A stretch of DNA of 47,633 nt, taken from assembly GCF_001544275.1 (NCBI RefSeq), contig NZ_BCQE01000030.1:1-47633 (forward strand). Direction: 5' to 3'. Shown here piece after piece: positions 1 through 7,799 of this stretch. Source of the DNA: Enterococcus gallinarum NBRC 100675 (GTDB lineage Bacteria; Bacillota; Bacilli; Lactobacillales; Enterococcaceae). Position 1 is the first letter of the stretch, and each line of letters opens with the position of its first letter. The notes beneath the pieces are model-generated. The model ran no database searches, had not been told where the DNA came from, and was given only the letters and a program-made list of their open reading frames with translations. A program made the position numbers and the translations under genes.

Positions 1-10
1 ACAAGTAACA

Positions 11-205
11 TTAATCTTTTTGATACCATTTTCTACGTGTTTTTTTCTTTTTATCTTCAGAATTAGCAACTTTGTCAACTGTTTTCTGAAGCTCTTTTGT
101 TTGTTTTAAAATACTATCCATATGTGAAGCGTTTTCTTTGGGAAACTCTATCCTATTCATCACATCACTAGTAACAGATTGTGGGATATTAACAATTTCA
201 GGCAT
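11..205 (-). CDS. Small charged hypothetical protein (64 aa)
   Basis: The product has no signal peptide or membrane segment. The middle is helical and polar and the C-terminus is strongly basic (KKKKTRRKWYQKD), so nucleic-acid or membrane-surface contact is possible. The ATG follows a GGAG Shine-Dalgarno at about 9 nt spacing, which supports a real gene. I do not recognise a family. It lies just downstream of the secreted protein gene that starts at 709, on the same strand with a 51-bp gap, and could be co-transcribed with it. Confidence 0.55.
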   Translation of the reverse strand: MPEIVNIPQSVTSDVMNRIEFPKENASHMDSILKQTKELQKTVDKVANSEDKKKKTRRKWYQKD

Positions 206-256
206 AAGAATTCACTCCAAACATTAATCACTGAGTAACAAAGTTATTTATACTTC

Positions 257-709
257 TTATCGTTTTAGATTTCCTCCATAAACACATTCCCAACCTAACG
301 GAACCGTTTTTTTAGAGAGTAATTTTAGTTTACCAGTATATCGTTGTCCGTATTGTTTTACAGCCCATTGCTTTGTTTTAGGTGGTCCGTAGGGATAATT
401 TGTTTTAAAAGCTAAAACGGTGTATTCTTTATAAATTGTTTTTGGAACAGTAGGGCCAATAAAACTTCTAAACGTAGCAGAAGAATCTTGATTTATTTCC
501 ATTGTTTCACCATCAGGAGTAAGAATTGGTAAGTTATTATAATCATAGTTCCCAATTTTATTCGTTTCAACATCCATAATTTCTCCAGCTGGGGTTAATA
601 CCGGTAATTTCTCGGTATTGTTATTAAAAGTATCTGATTCAGCTGACATAGTTCTAAAAAATAAACTAGGACTTAACACAACAGCAATTAGAAATAAACG
701 TTTCAACAT
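257..709 (-). CDS. Secreted protein with two internal LP-x-LTP-x-GE repeats
   Basis: The start is placed at the second Met (MLKRLF) because GGAGG lies about 6 nt before it; an upstream in-frame Met at 727 would put that ribosome site inside the gene. Residues 1-23 are a signal peptide (basic N-terminus, hydrophobic core, SAES cleavage region). The mature part has two near-copies of the motif LPVLTPAGEIMDV / LPILTPDGETMEI and then a basic, aromatic-rich C-terminal region ending WECVYGGNLKR. A small membrane protein gene follows the same orientation upstream at 1070-1279. The function is unknown; a secreted adhesin-like or bacteriocin-like role is speculative. Confidence 0.55.
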   Translation of the reverse strand: MLKRLFLIAVVLSPSLFFRTMSAESDTFNNNTEKLPVLTPAGEIMDVETNKIGNYDYNNLPILTPDGETMEINQDSSATFRSFIGPTVPKTIYKEYTVLAFKTNYPYGPPKTKQWAVKQYGQRYTGKLKLLSKKTVPLGWECVYGGNLKR

Positions 710-1069
710 CTGATAACCTCCAAACATTTTATAAAGTAATTCTAATTATTTACGAAATAAAGCGTTTTCTTCGTTATTGTAATATATCTTTATTAAGGCG
801 TAAAGGATATTATCTAATTAGACAAGATTTTTCATGCTTTGTGTCTGTAAGTGTGATTTCAAATCCAGCAATCACGTTTTAGGGGCTTTTCCCTTCGTAA
901 ATTTATTGACAAACTAAAAAAAACAATTCTAAATTTTGTTTAAAAATTTTCTCCTTTTCGAATTTTCTTACCTTTTCGATTGTTATGTTATAGGAGTTTC
1001 TTTTAACAAGTTATTGTATATGAACAACCTTAATCTGCTTCAAATATGAAATACTTCGTGTTAGATATT
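710..1069. other. Intergenic region ending in a perfect 13-bp hairpin
   Basis: No gene is visible. The arms 1041-1053 and 1066-1078 (CAAATATGAAATA and its complement) form a perfect 13-bp stem with a 12-nt loop that overlaps the stop codon of the small membrane gene ending at 1070. There is no T-run after the stem on the minus strand, so it may be an mRNA 3' stabiliser or an inefficient terminator. Confidence 0.4.
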
Positions 1070-1279
1070 TCATATTTGAGATTTTTTGAATCCGTAAATA
1101 GAATAAACAAAAAAGATACAAGGTATAATTATTAAAGGTGTTTTTAGTAATAAATATGGATCAAGGACACCATTTATAAGATCTTGCTTAACTAAAAGAT
1201 AATTAGTATAACTTAATAATTGTAGTTGAAATAGTAAAATTAACCCTATAAATAAGCTGTAAATATATTTATTTTTCAT
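1070..1279 (-). CDS. Small membrane protein with two predicted TM helices
   Basis: The start is the Met of MKNKYIYS, preceded by GTGAGG at 9-10 nt. The 69-aa protein has two hydrophobic segments (about residues 5-25 and 45-63) separated by a short polar loop and a basic C-terminal tail. Family unknown. It lies upstream of, and on the same strand as, the secreted protein 257-709. The same secreted plus small membrane arrangement occurs at 1617-2583 and at 46618-47233. Confidence 0.5.
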   Translation of the reverse strand: MKNKYIYSLFIGLILLFQLQLLSYTNYLLVKQDLINGVLDPYLLLKTPLIIIPCIFFVYSIYGFKKSQI

Positions 1280-1616
1280 AAATTTTTTCCTCACTAAAGA
1301 TTTTTATATGAGTAATCCCAATGACTAAAACTTTTTACAACTAGTCAATATACTAGTTATTTTTTTTCAAATTCTTTTTTCTGCATATCTCGTGTCTCCT
1401 TTTAAAATGATAATATCCATAAAAAGAAAATGTTGTCAATATAGCGATATATATATGTGCAGCATTATTTATTTCCTAATAGTTAATACAATGTAAACAA
1501 ATAAGATACAAATACAAGCCCATGTAAACTATTCGTTTCTCATGTTTTAAGCAGAAATTATAGATAATATACTAAAAGTTTGTATTAAAACATCAAAAAA
1601 ATGGAGGTCATATGTT
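1280..1616. other. AT-rich divergent intergenic region
   Basis: This region separates the minus-strand membrane gene from the plus-strand secreted gene and must hold both promoters. It contains several TATAAT-like hexamers. The plus-strand Shine-Dalgarno is the AATGGAGG just before 1617. No gene or repeat of note is seen. Confidence 0.35.
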
Positions 1617-2240
1617 ATGAAAAAAGTTCTTTTAGTGGGATTAATGTTTGTTACTTTTTTTGGGTGGAAGGATATTGTATCGGCTGATAGTGTTACCGAA
1701 GAAAATTCAATTGTTAGTGAAATAAAAGAACTTGAACAAAACGGTAAATACGATTTTGAATTAGTACCTGCTGAAGAAATTGATCCGCAAAATATTATTA
1801 AATTAGATAGTGTGGAAGAATTAGAAAAAATACTAGAAGAGTTTAAAAATAGCAGTAAAACAGAGTTTATAATTAATGAGACTCCTATGCAAACCAGAGC
1901 TGCTGGAAGTAAAACAATCTCTAAATGGGCTCCATTTAGCGGATATGGAATGACTGGACTTCCTACTTGGAGAAATGTATCTTTCAATTATGAATACAAG
2001 AAAGTAAATGGTAAAAATCAATTTACTAAGGTTTCAGGAATAAAATCTTATTATTCAGGGTTACAAATTGCTGTTACTTGGAATCAGACCAGTGCATCTT
2101 CAAATTTTGTAAAGACACACAATACTAAAGATACAGTAAAAATAAAAGTAAACGGTTATTCATTATTAGGATTTCAAGTAAAGGGATTTACGATTGGGGC
2201 AAAAATCAATGACACTTGGAATTTTTCACATAAAATTTAA
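1617..2240 (+). CDS. Secreted protein, 207 aa, unknown function
   Basis: Residues 1-23 are a signal peptide with cleavage near VSADS. The propeptide-like acidic stretch (about 25-85, rich in E and L) is followed by MQTRAAG and then a beta-rich, aromatic C-terminal half (WAPFSGYGMTGLPTWRN through WNFSHKI). The acidic pro-region followed by a distinct mature domain looks like an exported protein whose N-terminal part is removed. A ribosome site (GGAGG) precedes the ATG. The next gene, 25 bp downstream, encodes a two-TM protein. A toxin/immunity type pair is possible but not shown. Confidence 0.6.
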   Translation: MKKVLLVGLMFVTFFGWKDIVSADSVTEENSIVSEIKELEQNGKYDFELVPAEEIDPQNIIKLDSVEELEKILEEFKNSSKTEFIINETPMQTRAAGSKTISKWAPFSGYGMTGLPTWRNVSFNYEYKKVNGKNQFTKVSGIKSYYSGLQIAVTWNQTSASSNFVKTHNTKDTVKIKVNGYSLLGFQVKGFTIGAKINDTWNFSHKI

Positions 2241-2265
2241 ATCTATTATTTAGGGGAAGATCATA

Positions 2266-2583
2266 ATGAAAAAAAGTTTAAATATTAAATGGTTTATTAT
2301 TAGTCTGATAATTCCTCTGATAAGCGCTTTTGTGTTGAATCCTAGGGAAAAGACCTCAGATGGTATGACAAGTTACTTAATGGGCTTTCCAGTTCCGTTT
2401 ATTACCTATCGCAGTTATGAGGGGTTTCTTGAGAATAGATTCTTAATTTTGTTACCTAGCATGTGGAAGAAAATACAAATTGATTTAGCGGTTTATTTCA
2501 TATCTGTTCTGATCGTATACATCATAATTGCACTTTTTTTCCGAGTGATAAGAATGCAACAAACTAACTTAAAACAACGATAA
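2266..2583 (+). CDS. Small membrane protein, 105 aa
   Basis: Two hydrophobic segments are visible (about residues 8-25 and 75-97) flanking an extracellular-looking loop rich in F, Y and P; the C-terminus is basic. GGGGAAG lies 8-9 nt before the ATG. It is 25 bp downstream of the secreted protein, so the pair is almost certainly one transcript that ends at the terminator at 2638-2673. Function unknown. Confidence 0.6.
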   Translation: MKKSLNIKWFIISLIIPLISAFVLNPREKTSDGMTSYLMGFPVPFITYRSYEGFLENRFLILLPSMWKKIQIDLAVYFISVLIVYIIIALFFRVIRMQQTNLKQR

Positions 2584-2637
2584 ATTTAGTTTTAATCGTT
2601 ATTTAAACAACTAGTTAACATAATGTTGAGTATACTA

Positions 2638-2673
2638 AGTAGCCCCTGTACCAACTGTTACAGGGGGCTACTT
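2638..2673 (+). terminator. Rho-independent terminator
   Basis: AGTAGCCCCTGTA pairs with TACAGGGGGCTACT with one bulge, followed by a TTTGTG tail. It sits 55 bp after the stop of the 2266-2583 gene. Confidence 0.7.
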
Positions 2674-2877
2674 TGTGATTTTCAATTGGTCTAGCTAGGT
2701 TTGATCACTAAAATACTGGTAAATCAAGCTTCTTCTCTTTGAGGCGTTTGTGAAGAAACCGGGGGGGCGAGTAAAGACGGTGTTATGTTCCACGCTTAAT
2801 TTGTTACAACGTCTTTTTTCTATTCTTATTTTCTCCACCTAAACAACATAAACAAGTGAAAATAGCTTAAGATTAAG

Positions 2878-3339
2878 CTAATTTTCTTTTTGATTTTTAG
2901 GAAAAATATAAAAATAGAATACAGACCCAATAATAATCGCAGGTGGAATGGATATGCTTAAAATTTTAAGTATAGTTGTTCCGAGTAATTCTAATTTTTT
3001 TGAAGTAGTTAATTCTAAAATAGGACTGTGATCTTGAGTAAAAGAAAAAATAACCATTGTAACGAAAAATATAAAACAGAAGCTTATTACACCATATTTA
3101 ATACTTAATTCTAACTCACTGGTCCCATCAGCTTGTTCTTCTAATAATAAAGTTTCTAAAGAAACACCTAAAGTTTCGGATAGTTTAAGCATATTTCTTT
3201 TACTCGGGTAAGTTTCTCCTAATTCCCATTTGGAAATTGTTTTATCACTCACATCTAATTTTTCTGCTAAGTCACTTTGAGTTAAGTTATTATTTGTTCT
3301 ATATTCTTTTAATTTGATTGCTAAAATAGTCTCTTTCAT
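2878..3339 (-). CDS. XRE-family regulator with C-terminal membrane segments
   Basis: Residues 1-65 form a classic Cro/CI-type helix-turn-helix (LKEYRTNNNLTQSDLAEK, then VSDKTISKWELG). The remaining part carries two hydrophobic helices (about 82-102 and 122-146). Membrane-tethered XRE proteins are common in Firmicutes and often sense envelope or peptide signals; that is family knowledge, not shown here. The ATG has GGAG about 8 nt upstream. It is monocistronic in this window. Confidence 0.75.
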   Translation of the reverse strand: MKETILAIKLKEYRTNNNLTQSDLAEKLDVSDKTISKWELGETYPSKRNMLKLSETLGVSLETLLLEEQADGTSELELSIKYGVISFCFIFFVTMVIFSFTQDHSPILELTTSKKLELLGTTILKILSISIPPAIIIGSVFYFYIFPKNQKEN

Positions 3340-3517
3340 TTTTAAAACTCCTTTTCTCTGTTTATGAATCTATTTTGTCAGTTTTTTATTTATTTTTAAA
3401 GGAAGTTTAAAAAAAGGGAGTTAAATATACTAAAATATATTTAGAAAATAATATAAGTTAACATAAGAGCATTTCTAAAAACTAAGTGATATTTATATCG
3501 ATTCCTATTCCTGTTTT

Positions 3518-3685
3518 TTATAAATACCGTTTTCCAATCTTTTCAAGAGCTTTTCCTAGTTGTCTTACTTGACGTACTTCGGGTGCGTCATCAGGTAAAT
3601 TTCTAAAATTAGGCGTTCCTTCCATGATCTCAAGAATTTTTCTTCGAAGAAGTTTTTTCTGTTCTTTGATTACTTTTTTATCCAT
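3518..3685 (-). CDS. Small basic protein, 55 aa, helical
   Basis: This short frame runs from an ATG with an AAGGTGA ribosome site at 7 nt to a TAA. It begins MDKKVIKEQKKLLRRK and ends with GKALEKIGKRYL. It is highly charged, with a helical first half and a PDDAPEVRQVRQLGKAL segment. No membrane segment or cysteine is present. Codon use is like its neighbours. It lies 77 bp downstream of the ArsR-type gene stop on the same strand. Function unknown. Confidence 0.6.
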   Translation of the reverse strand: MDKKVIKEQKKLLRRKILEIMEGTPNFRNLPDDAPEVRQVRQLGKALEKIGKRYL

Positions 3686-3762
3686 ATTCGTTCACCTTGA
3701 AAGAATTTAAGTACTTATACCTTGATTAAGGGAAGAAAATACTTTCTAAAGAAATGTTTTAA

Positions 3763-4062
3763 TCAATTTATTTCTAGTTCTTTTGTGTGTTCTACAATTT
3801 GATCACAAATCGTAATCACATGCTTATCACATAAAGAGTATAGAATTTCTTTCCCTTCTCGTATTGATTTTACTAAGTGATAATTTTTTAATGTCTTTAA
3901 TTGGTGTGATACGCCTGATTGAGAAATACTTACATGATCGACAATTTGGGAAACATTTGCTTGTTTTTGTTCAAATAAGAAAAATAAAATTGCTAATCGT
4001 GTTGGACTACTTAAACAAGAAAAAAGAGAGCTTATCTTTTCTTGTTGTTTTTTTGAAATCAT
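3763..4062 (-). CDS. ArsR/SmtB-family metal-responsive repressor
   Basis: The 99-aa protein has the winged-helix core of the family: LSSPTRLAILFFLF, then VSISQSGVSHQLKTLKNYHLVKSIREGKEILYSL. The C-terminal helix contains DKHVITICDQIVEHTKE, a D-x-H...H-like pattern resembling the alpha-5 zinc sites of CzrA/SmtB-type sensors. It is divergent from the His-rich protein gene at 4157; the AT-rich intergenic region contains an imperfect dyad around GATAATATAATTATA that could be the operator. It likely represses the His-rich gene until zinc or a similar metal binds; this is inference from layout. Confidence 0.85.
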   Translation of the reverse strand: MISKKQQEKISSLFSCLSSPTRLAILFFLFEQKQANVSQIVDHVSISQSGVSHQLKTLKNYHLVKSIREGKEILYSLCDKHVITICDQIVEHTKELEIN

Positions 4063-4156
4063 TTTAATCCATTCCTCCCGATATATTCACACTTTCTCAT
4101 TTGTTTGATAATATAATTATACAAAAATTTATCTCAAAGAAAAAGGAGACGATCAA

Positions 4157-4483
4157 ATGGAACATCATACACATGAAGATCATCAGCATCAACATTCTTT
4201 AGGGTGTGGCCACACGAAAATATTACATGAAGATCATGTTGATTATGTGCACAACGGTCATTTGCATCATTCTCATGAAGATCATTGGGACGAATGTAAG
4301 TTAGAAGTAAACGAAAAAAATCCGGATAATTGTAATCATGTCGAAGCAGTTTGTCAGCATACACCGGATTGTGGCCATGAACAAGTGCCCCATGGAGATC
4401 ACACCGATTACTTAGTCAATGGCCGGTTGCAGCATGTTCACGGTGATCATATTGACGATCATGGGCCCGTTGAAGTTCTTTAA
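4157..4483 (+). CDS. His-rich metal-binding protein, duplicated domain
   Basis: About a fifth of the 108 residues are His, and there are six Cys. Two copies of the same unit are visible: LGCGHTKILHEDHVDYVHNGHLHHSHEDH and, in the second half, DCGHEQVPHGDHTDYLVNGRLQHVHGDH, separated by a linker with DNCNH and CQH. No signal peptide is present, so it is cytosolic. The composition points to zinc, cobalt or nickel buffering. The ribosome site AAGGAGA precedes the ATG. It is divergent from an ArsR-type sensor. Confidence 0.75.
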   Translation: MEHHTHEDHQHQHSLGCGHTKILHEDHVDYVHNGHLHHSHEDHWDECKLEVNEKNPDNCNHVEAVCQHTPDCGHEQVPHGDHTDYLVNGRLQHVHGDHIDDHGPVEVL

Positions 4484-4570
4484 GTTAGATAGAAACTATT
4501 GACTAACTAAAATTTATATTGCTATAGTAAATTCACCACCATCAGATTTCTTTGAAATTTGAACCCCTAA

Positions 4571-4603
4571 AAAGGACCAGGAGATAATTCCAGGTCCTTT
4601 TTA
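4571..4603. terminator. Bidirectional terminator between convergent genes
   Basis: AAAGGACCAGG and CCAGGTCCTTTTT form a GC-rich stem with one internal A/A mismatch. A-rich and T-rich flanks serve the plus-strand His-rich gene and the minus-strand lipid kinase gene. Confidence 0.65.
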
Positions 4604-4613
4604 ATTTAAAAAA

Positions 4614-5516
4614 TTATTTTTCTTCTGCGTTACCTTGATAAACAATTAAATGTTGAGGTAATACTTTTACTTTTATTGGCAAGGAATCTCCTTCATCTCC
4701 GTCCACATTTGTTGTTAAATGTTCCTCATGTTCAAGCGAGATAGTTCCTTCAGAAAAAGTGGAATAGGCGACAGTTTCTGTTGAATTATCAACACCTTTT
4801 AATAAAGCAGGTACTGCTTTAACTGTATCCCATAGGGATTGATCTTTGATATAAATTAAGTGGAGCTTTTCATCATTTACTTCAGCTTCTGGCAAAAGTG
4901 ATTCAAATCCACCGATAGAATTAGTTAATCCAATTAAGAGTGTACTGCTTTCTATCGTCTCTTCTTTTCCATCTAAATTTAAGTGGAATGAATACGATTG
5001 TGTATTTGCTAATTCTTTTACGGCAGAAACAAAATAAGCTAATTTTCCTAGTTTTGTTTTATCTTCTACATCAACATTGTTAACTGCTTCAGGAATTGTT
5101 CCAATAGCTACAACATTCATAAAATAGCTATCATTTATTTTTCCGATATCTAAAGTTGTTGTTTGATTACAGTCAAATTGTTTAATGGCTTCTTCTGGAT
5201 CTAAGGAAATATTTAATGCTCTTGCTAAATCATTTACTGTTCCCAAAGGGAAAAAACCAAATTTAGGACGATACTCTTGTTCAGCTAAACCGCTAATTCC
5301 TTCGTTAACAGTCCCATCTCCTCCCATAACAAAAACACTATCTAATTTTTGTTTAGTAGCTTCGCGAGCAAATTGTTCCGCATCTCCTTGTTTTTCTGTT
5401 TCTTTTACAATGACTTGATCAAAAAAAGTACTTAACTTTTGTTCTGCTAACTTTTTAAATTCTTTTGCTTTTTCACCACCAGAACTAGGATTGACAATTA
5501 ATAATGCCTGTTTCAT
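4614..5516 (-). CDS. Diacylglycerol/lipid kinase, YegS/BmrU/DgkB family
   Basis: The protein starts MKQALLIVNPSSGGEKAKEF; the NP-x-SG motif is the family nucleotide-binding start. The GGDGTVNE motif (about residue 66) is the DAGK catalytic signature, followed by the FGFFPLGTVNDLARAL segment. The length, about 300 aa, is normal. The ATG at 5516 is preferred to a TTG three codons upstream because of the AAAGG ribosome site. It phosphorylates a lipid such as diacylglycerol at the membrane. Acquisition on a plasmid is unusual but the gene looks intact. Confidence 0.88.
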   Translation of the reverse strand: MKQALLIVNPSSGGEKAKEFKKLAEQKLSTFFDQVIVKETEKQGDAEQFAREATKQKLDSVFVMGGDGTVNEGISGLAEQEYRPKFGFFPLGTVNDLARALNISLDPEEAIKQFDCNQTTTLDIGKINDSYFMNVVAIGTIPEAVNNVDVEDKTKLGKLAYFVSAVKELANTQSYSFHLNLDGKEETIESSTLLIGLTNSIGGFESLLPEAEVNDEKLHLIYIKDQSLWDTVKAVPALLKGVDNSTETVAYSTFSEGTISLEHEEHLTTNVDGDEGDSLPIKVKVLPQHLIVYQGNAEEK

Positions 5517-5639
5517 TAAAATCAACCTTTCAAATTAGTAAAATAGAGTCAAAATCTTTTTATGATTTTGATTCTATTTTTTCATATTTTTGTTTAATTG
5601 ACTATCTTTTTTTGTCATAGAACCTTACGAACGAAGTGA

Positions 5640-6165
5640 GTTTTTTGACACGCTTGACGGCACTACTCAATTGAGCGGTGCAGCACGACGAAGTAAAACC
5701 ACCTTTGGTGGGTGTAAGTGCGCACTAGTGATTTTCAGAGGGATTGATTTGTATTTTCAATTGAAATGTGGTCAAAAATTTTGGTGAAAGAAGTTCATTG
5801 CCTTTTTCTTCTTTTACCAATTTTTTTCTTTCTCTTTTTGTTCTCTTGAAATTGTCAGATAATTTATCACAAAAAAAATTTTTGCTTAGTTTTGTTTTCT
5901 GTGGAAGTTAAGAGAAGTTCAGTTGAGTTTTTGAAAGAACGAAAAAGAGTAAAAACTTTTTCCGTTTTTTGTTCAACGCAAAAAGTCAACGAACTAAAAC
6001 AAGTGAAAAAATTTAGTCAATCTAATTAAAGTAAATCGATTGAAATATTTTATTTTTCACCAGTGCGCACTTATACGCACCAAACGTTGTTCTGGTTCGT
6101 TGTGCTACCTCAATAAACTTTATTGAGCTCGTCAAGCGTGTTAAAAATTCGTTTTGCTCATGTTC
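5640..6165. repeat. Pair of inverted oriT-like sequences around an AT-rich core
   Basis: The left arm (about 5645-5740, plus strand) and right arm (about 6060-6160, minus strand) share ACACGCTTGACG, a CTCAA...TTGAG hairpin, GCACGACGAA/GCACAACGAA, TTTGGTG and TAAGTGCGCACT. The last element resembles the nick region TAAGTGCGCCCT that I recall for MOBQ/pSK41-type oriTs, and in the left copy it directly follows a hairpin (ACCACC/GGTGGGT), as in known oriTs. About 320 bp of AT-rich DNA lies between. No relaxase is encoded in the window, so use would be in trans. Confidence 0.55.
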
Positions 6166-6226
6166 CGTTCAATTCTAAATGAAAGTCAATAGAACTTCTA
6201 ATCGAGAAATATAGAACCCGTTTGGC

Positions 6227-6265
6227 AAAAAAAGAGACCATCCTCTAACGATCACTAGAGGACGG
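6227..6265 (-). terminator. Terminator of the transposition operon
   Basis: TCCTCTA and TAGAGGA with flanking CC/GG pairs form the stem; on the minus strand it is followed by TCTCTTTTTTTG. It lies just after the stop of the DUF536-like gene. Confidence 0.75.
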
Positions 6266-6270
6266 ATCAC

Positions 6271-6807
6271 TTAATTTTTCCAAATTTGCCACCACGGTCT
6301 CTTAGTTGGTGGTATGTCGTTCATTAAGTCCTTTTCTTCAGAAAAAGCAGTTGATTCGTTTTCTGGAGATTCTTCAGTGTAAGTTAATTGTAACTGTTCT
6401 TGTAGTTTCTCAATTTGTTGATTGGCTTGGAGTGTGAGTTGTTGTTGCTGGTCGAGTAATTTTTGTATTTGAGAATTATTTTGCTCTTTGAGGATAAGTT
6501 GTTCTCGTAAAAATTTATTCTCTTCACGCAACTGATCTAGCAACTTGTTTGCAACCATATTTTTGCTTGGTATATGAACGTTTTTATCGTTGTCTTGTTC
6601 GTACTCATGCAACTGATCTAGCAACCTATGGTTGTCTAAGTTGCGTGCAAGTTGCAACACTCCAGAACGCAATACAACCTTATAACCACGCTCATTTTTA
6701 GCTATCATGGAAGAATCTAATTTTTGGATATGTTTCGATATTGCTTGCCTACTCATCTTAAAAATTTCTGACAATTCCTTTATTGTAAAGGTTTCTTGTG
6801 GTTGCAT
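6271..6807 (-). CDS. HTH plus coiled-coil DNA-binding protein, DUF536-like
   Basis: Residues 8-45 are a helix-turn-helix (FTIKELSEIFKMSRQAISKHI). Residues about 90-150 form a long Q/E/L coiled coil. The C-terminus has the compact aromatic end PWWQIWKN, which I associate with DUF536/RepB-associated proteins of lactic acid bacterial plasmids. It is the last gene of the resolvase-TniA-TniB operon, only 20 bp after TniB, in the position TniQ occupies in Tn5053-like elements. It could target or regulate transposition, or it could be a plasmid replication accessory next to the oriT-like repeats. Confidence 0.6.
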   Translation of the reverse strand: MQPQETFTIKELSEIFKMSRQAISKHIQKLDSSMIAKNERGYKVVLRSGVLQLARNLDNHRLLDQLHEYEQDNDKNVHIPSKNMVANKLLDQLREENKFLREQLILKEQNNSQIQKLLDQQQQLTLQANQQIEKLQEQLQLTYTEESPENESTAFSEEKDLMNDIPPTKRPWWQIWKN

Positions 6808-6827
6808 ACTGGTTGCCTCCTGGGTTG

Positions 6828-7799
6828 CTACTGGAATAAATTGTCTAAATCAGACAGCAAATTTTTTTTGTCTTCTTTAGAAATATCAAGTTTTACTTGT
6901 TCAGTCTCCTCTTCAGCAAATTTTTGCTGTTGAGCTTTAAAATCAGCTTCATGTGTTCCCAATGGAAAATTTAAGATACGATCTTTTGAACGCCATTTTT
7001 CCTCTTGAGATAGTTCACTGTTGTGTTCAATATTAAATAATTTTTTTCGCAGCTCTTCTTGTTTGCCTTTAGAAAAATAATCTGAATTTTTTATTTCAGC
7101 TTTCCAAGTAAAACGATATCCGATTGTAATTTTAATGATAGTTGTGATAGCCTCATAATCAGAAAAATCTTCTAACTTAATATCAATTCCTAAGTCTGAC
7201 CACTTGTATTCCAAAATATGATGTGTTTCATCCTTACTAAGGTTATCAAATTCATGCGCAAATCCTATGCGAGAGTAAAGTTGCGGATAACGAGACAACC
7301 TTTTTTCAATACCAGGCATACCGATAAGAACCATTGCCAGATCATTTCTATCATAAATATCTCTTAGCTGTTCTAAATGCTGAAGCTTTAAACGATCAAT
7401 TTCATCGACAATAATTAAATCAATTGCTTCATAGGTTTTAGGAACAGAAGGATCTTCTTGATTGTATTTTAGTACCATATGCATTGCTTTAGTCAGACCT
7501 ATTCTACTAGTTATTGTGTTAATATCAGAACTGACACGAGACATCTTTTCAGCTGGTGCAGTATAAAAAACTTTATTTACACTTAATATTTCATCTGTTG
7601 CATTTTTTCCAATATCATCAGCACGATGATAGGCAATTTGTTTTTCTATATTATCCCAATTACAGTAATACCTCGAAGATAATGTTTTACCTACGCCAGG
7701 AGCACCATAGCAAATTCCAATATACTTATATTTAATACATGCGTCACAAAATTCAGCAAATCGTTTATATTCTTTTGTTTCAATAAAGGTTTTATTCAT
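6828..7799 (-). CDS. TniB-like AAA ATPase, transposition regulator
   Basis: The Walker A motif is GAPGVGKTLSSRYY (about residue 33) and the Walker B is IDLIIVDEIDRLK (about 129), followed by a sensor region with VLIGMPGIEKRLSRYPQLYSRIGFAHEF. This is the MuB/TniB/IstB-type target-selection ATPase. At 323 aa it is longer than the roughly 271-aa Tn552 homologue; the extra C-terminal charged segment is unexplained. It overlaps the transposase stop by 8 bp, so translation is coupled. Confidence 0.88.
   Translation of the reverse strand: MNKTFIETKEYKRFAEFCDACIKYKYIGICYGAPGVGKTLSSRYYCNWDNIEKQIAYHRADDIGKNATDEILSVNKVFYTAPAEKMSRVSSDINTITSRIGLTKAMHMVLKYNQEDPSVPKTYEAIDLIIVDEIDRLKLQHLEQLRDIYDRNDLAMVLIGMPGIEKRLSRYPQLYSRIGFAHEFDNLSKDETHHILEYKWSDLGIDIKLEDFSDYEAITTIIKITIGYRFTWKAEIKNSDYFSKGKQEELRKKLFNIEHNSELSQEEKWRSKDRILNFPLGTHEADFKAQQQKFAEEETEQVKLDISKEDKKNLLSDLDNLFQ

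Noticed and set aside
1547..2021. Minus-strand frames opposite the secreted protein gene
   Set aside because: They are antisense shadows of the plus-strand gene with no ribosome sites.
1617..2583. Lactococcin 972-type bacteriocin assignment for the secreted protein pairs
   Set aside because: The layout is similar, but I see no convincing Lcn972 motif in any of the three secreted proteins, so they are left unnamed.
4157..4483. CRISPR-like or other DNA repeat in the His-rich gene
   Set aside because: The repetition is in the protein (HEDH/HGDH units) and the DNA repeats are not regular.
5526..6270. Hidden gene in the 740-bp gap
   Set aside because: No frame over 50 codons with a ribosome site; the space is occupied by the inverted oriT-like repeats and AT-rich DNA.
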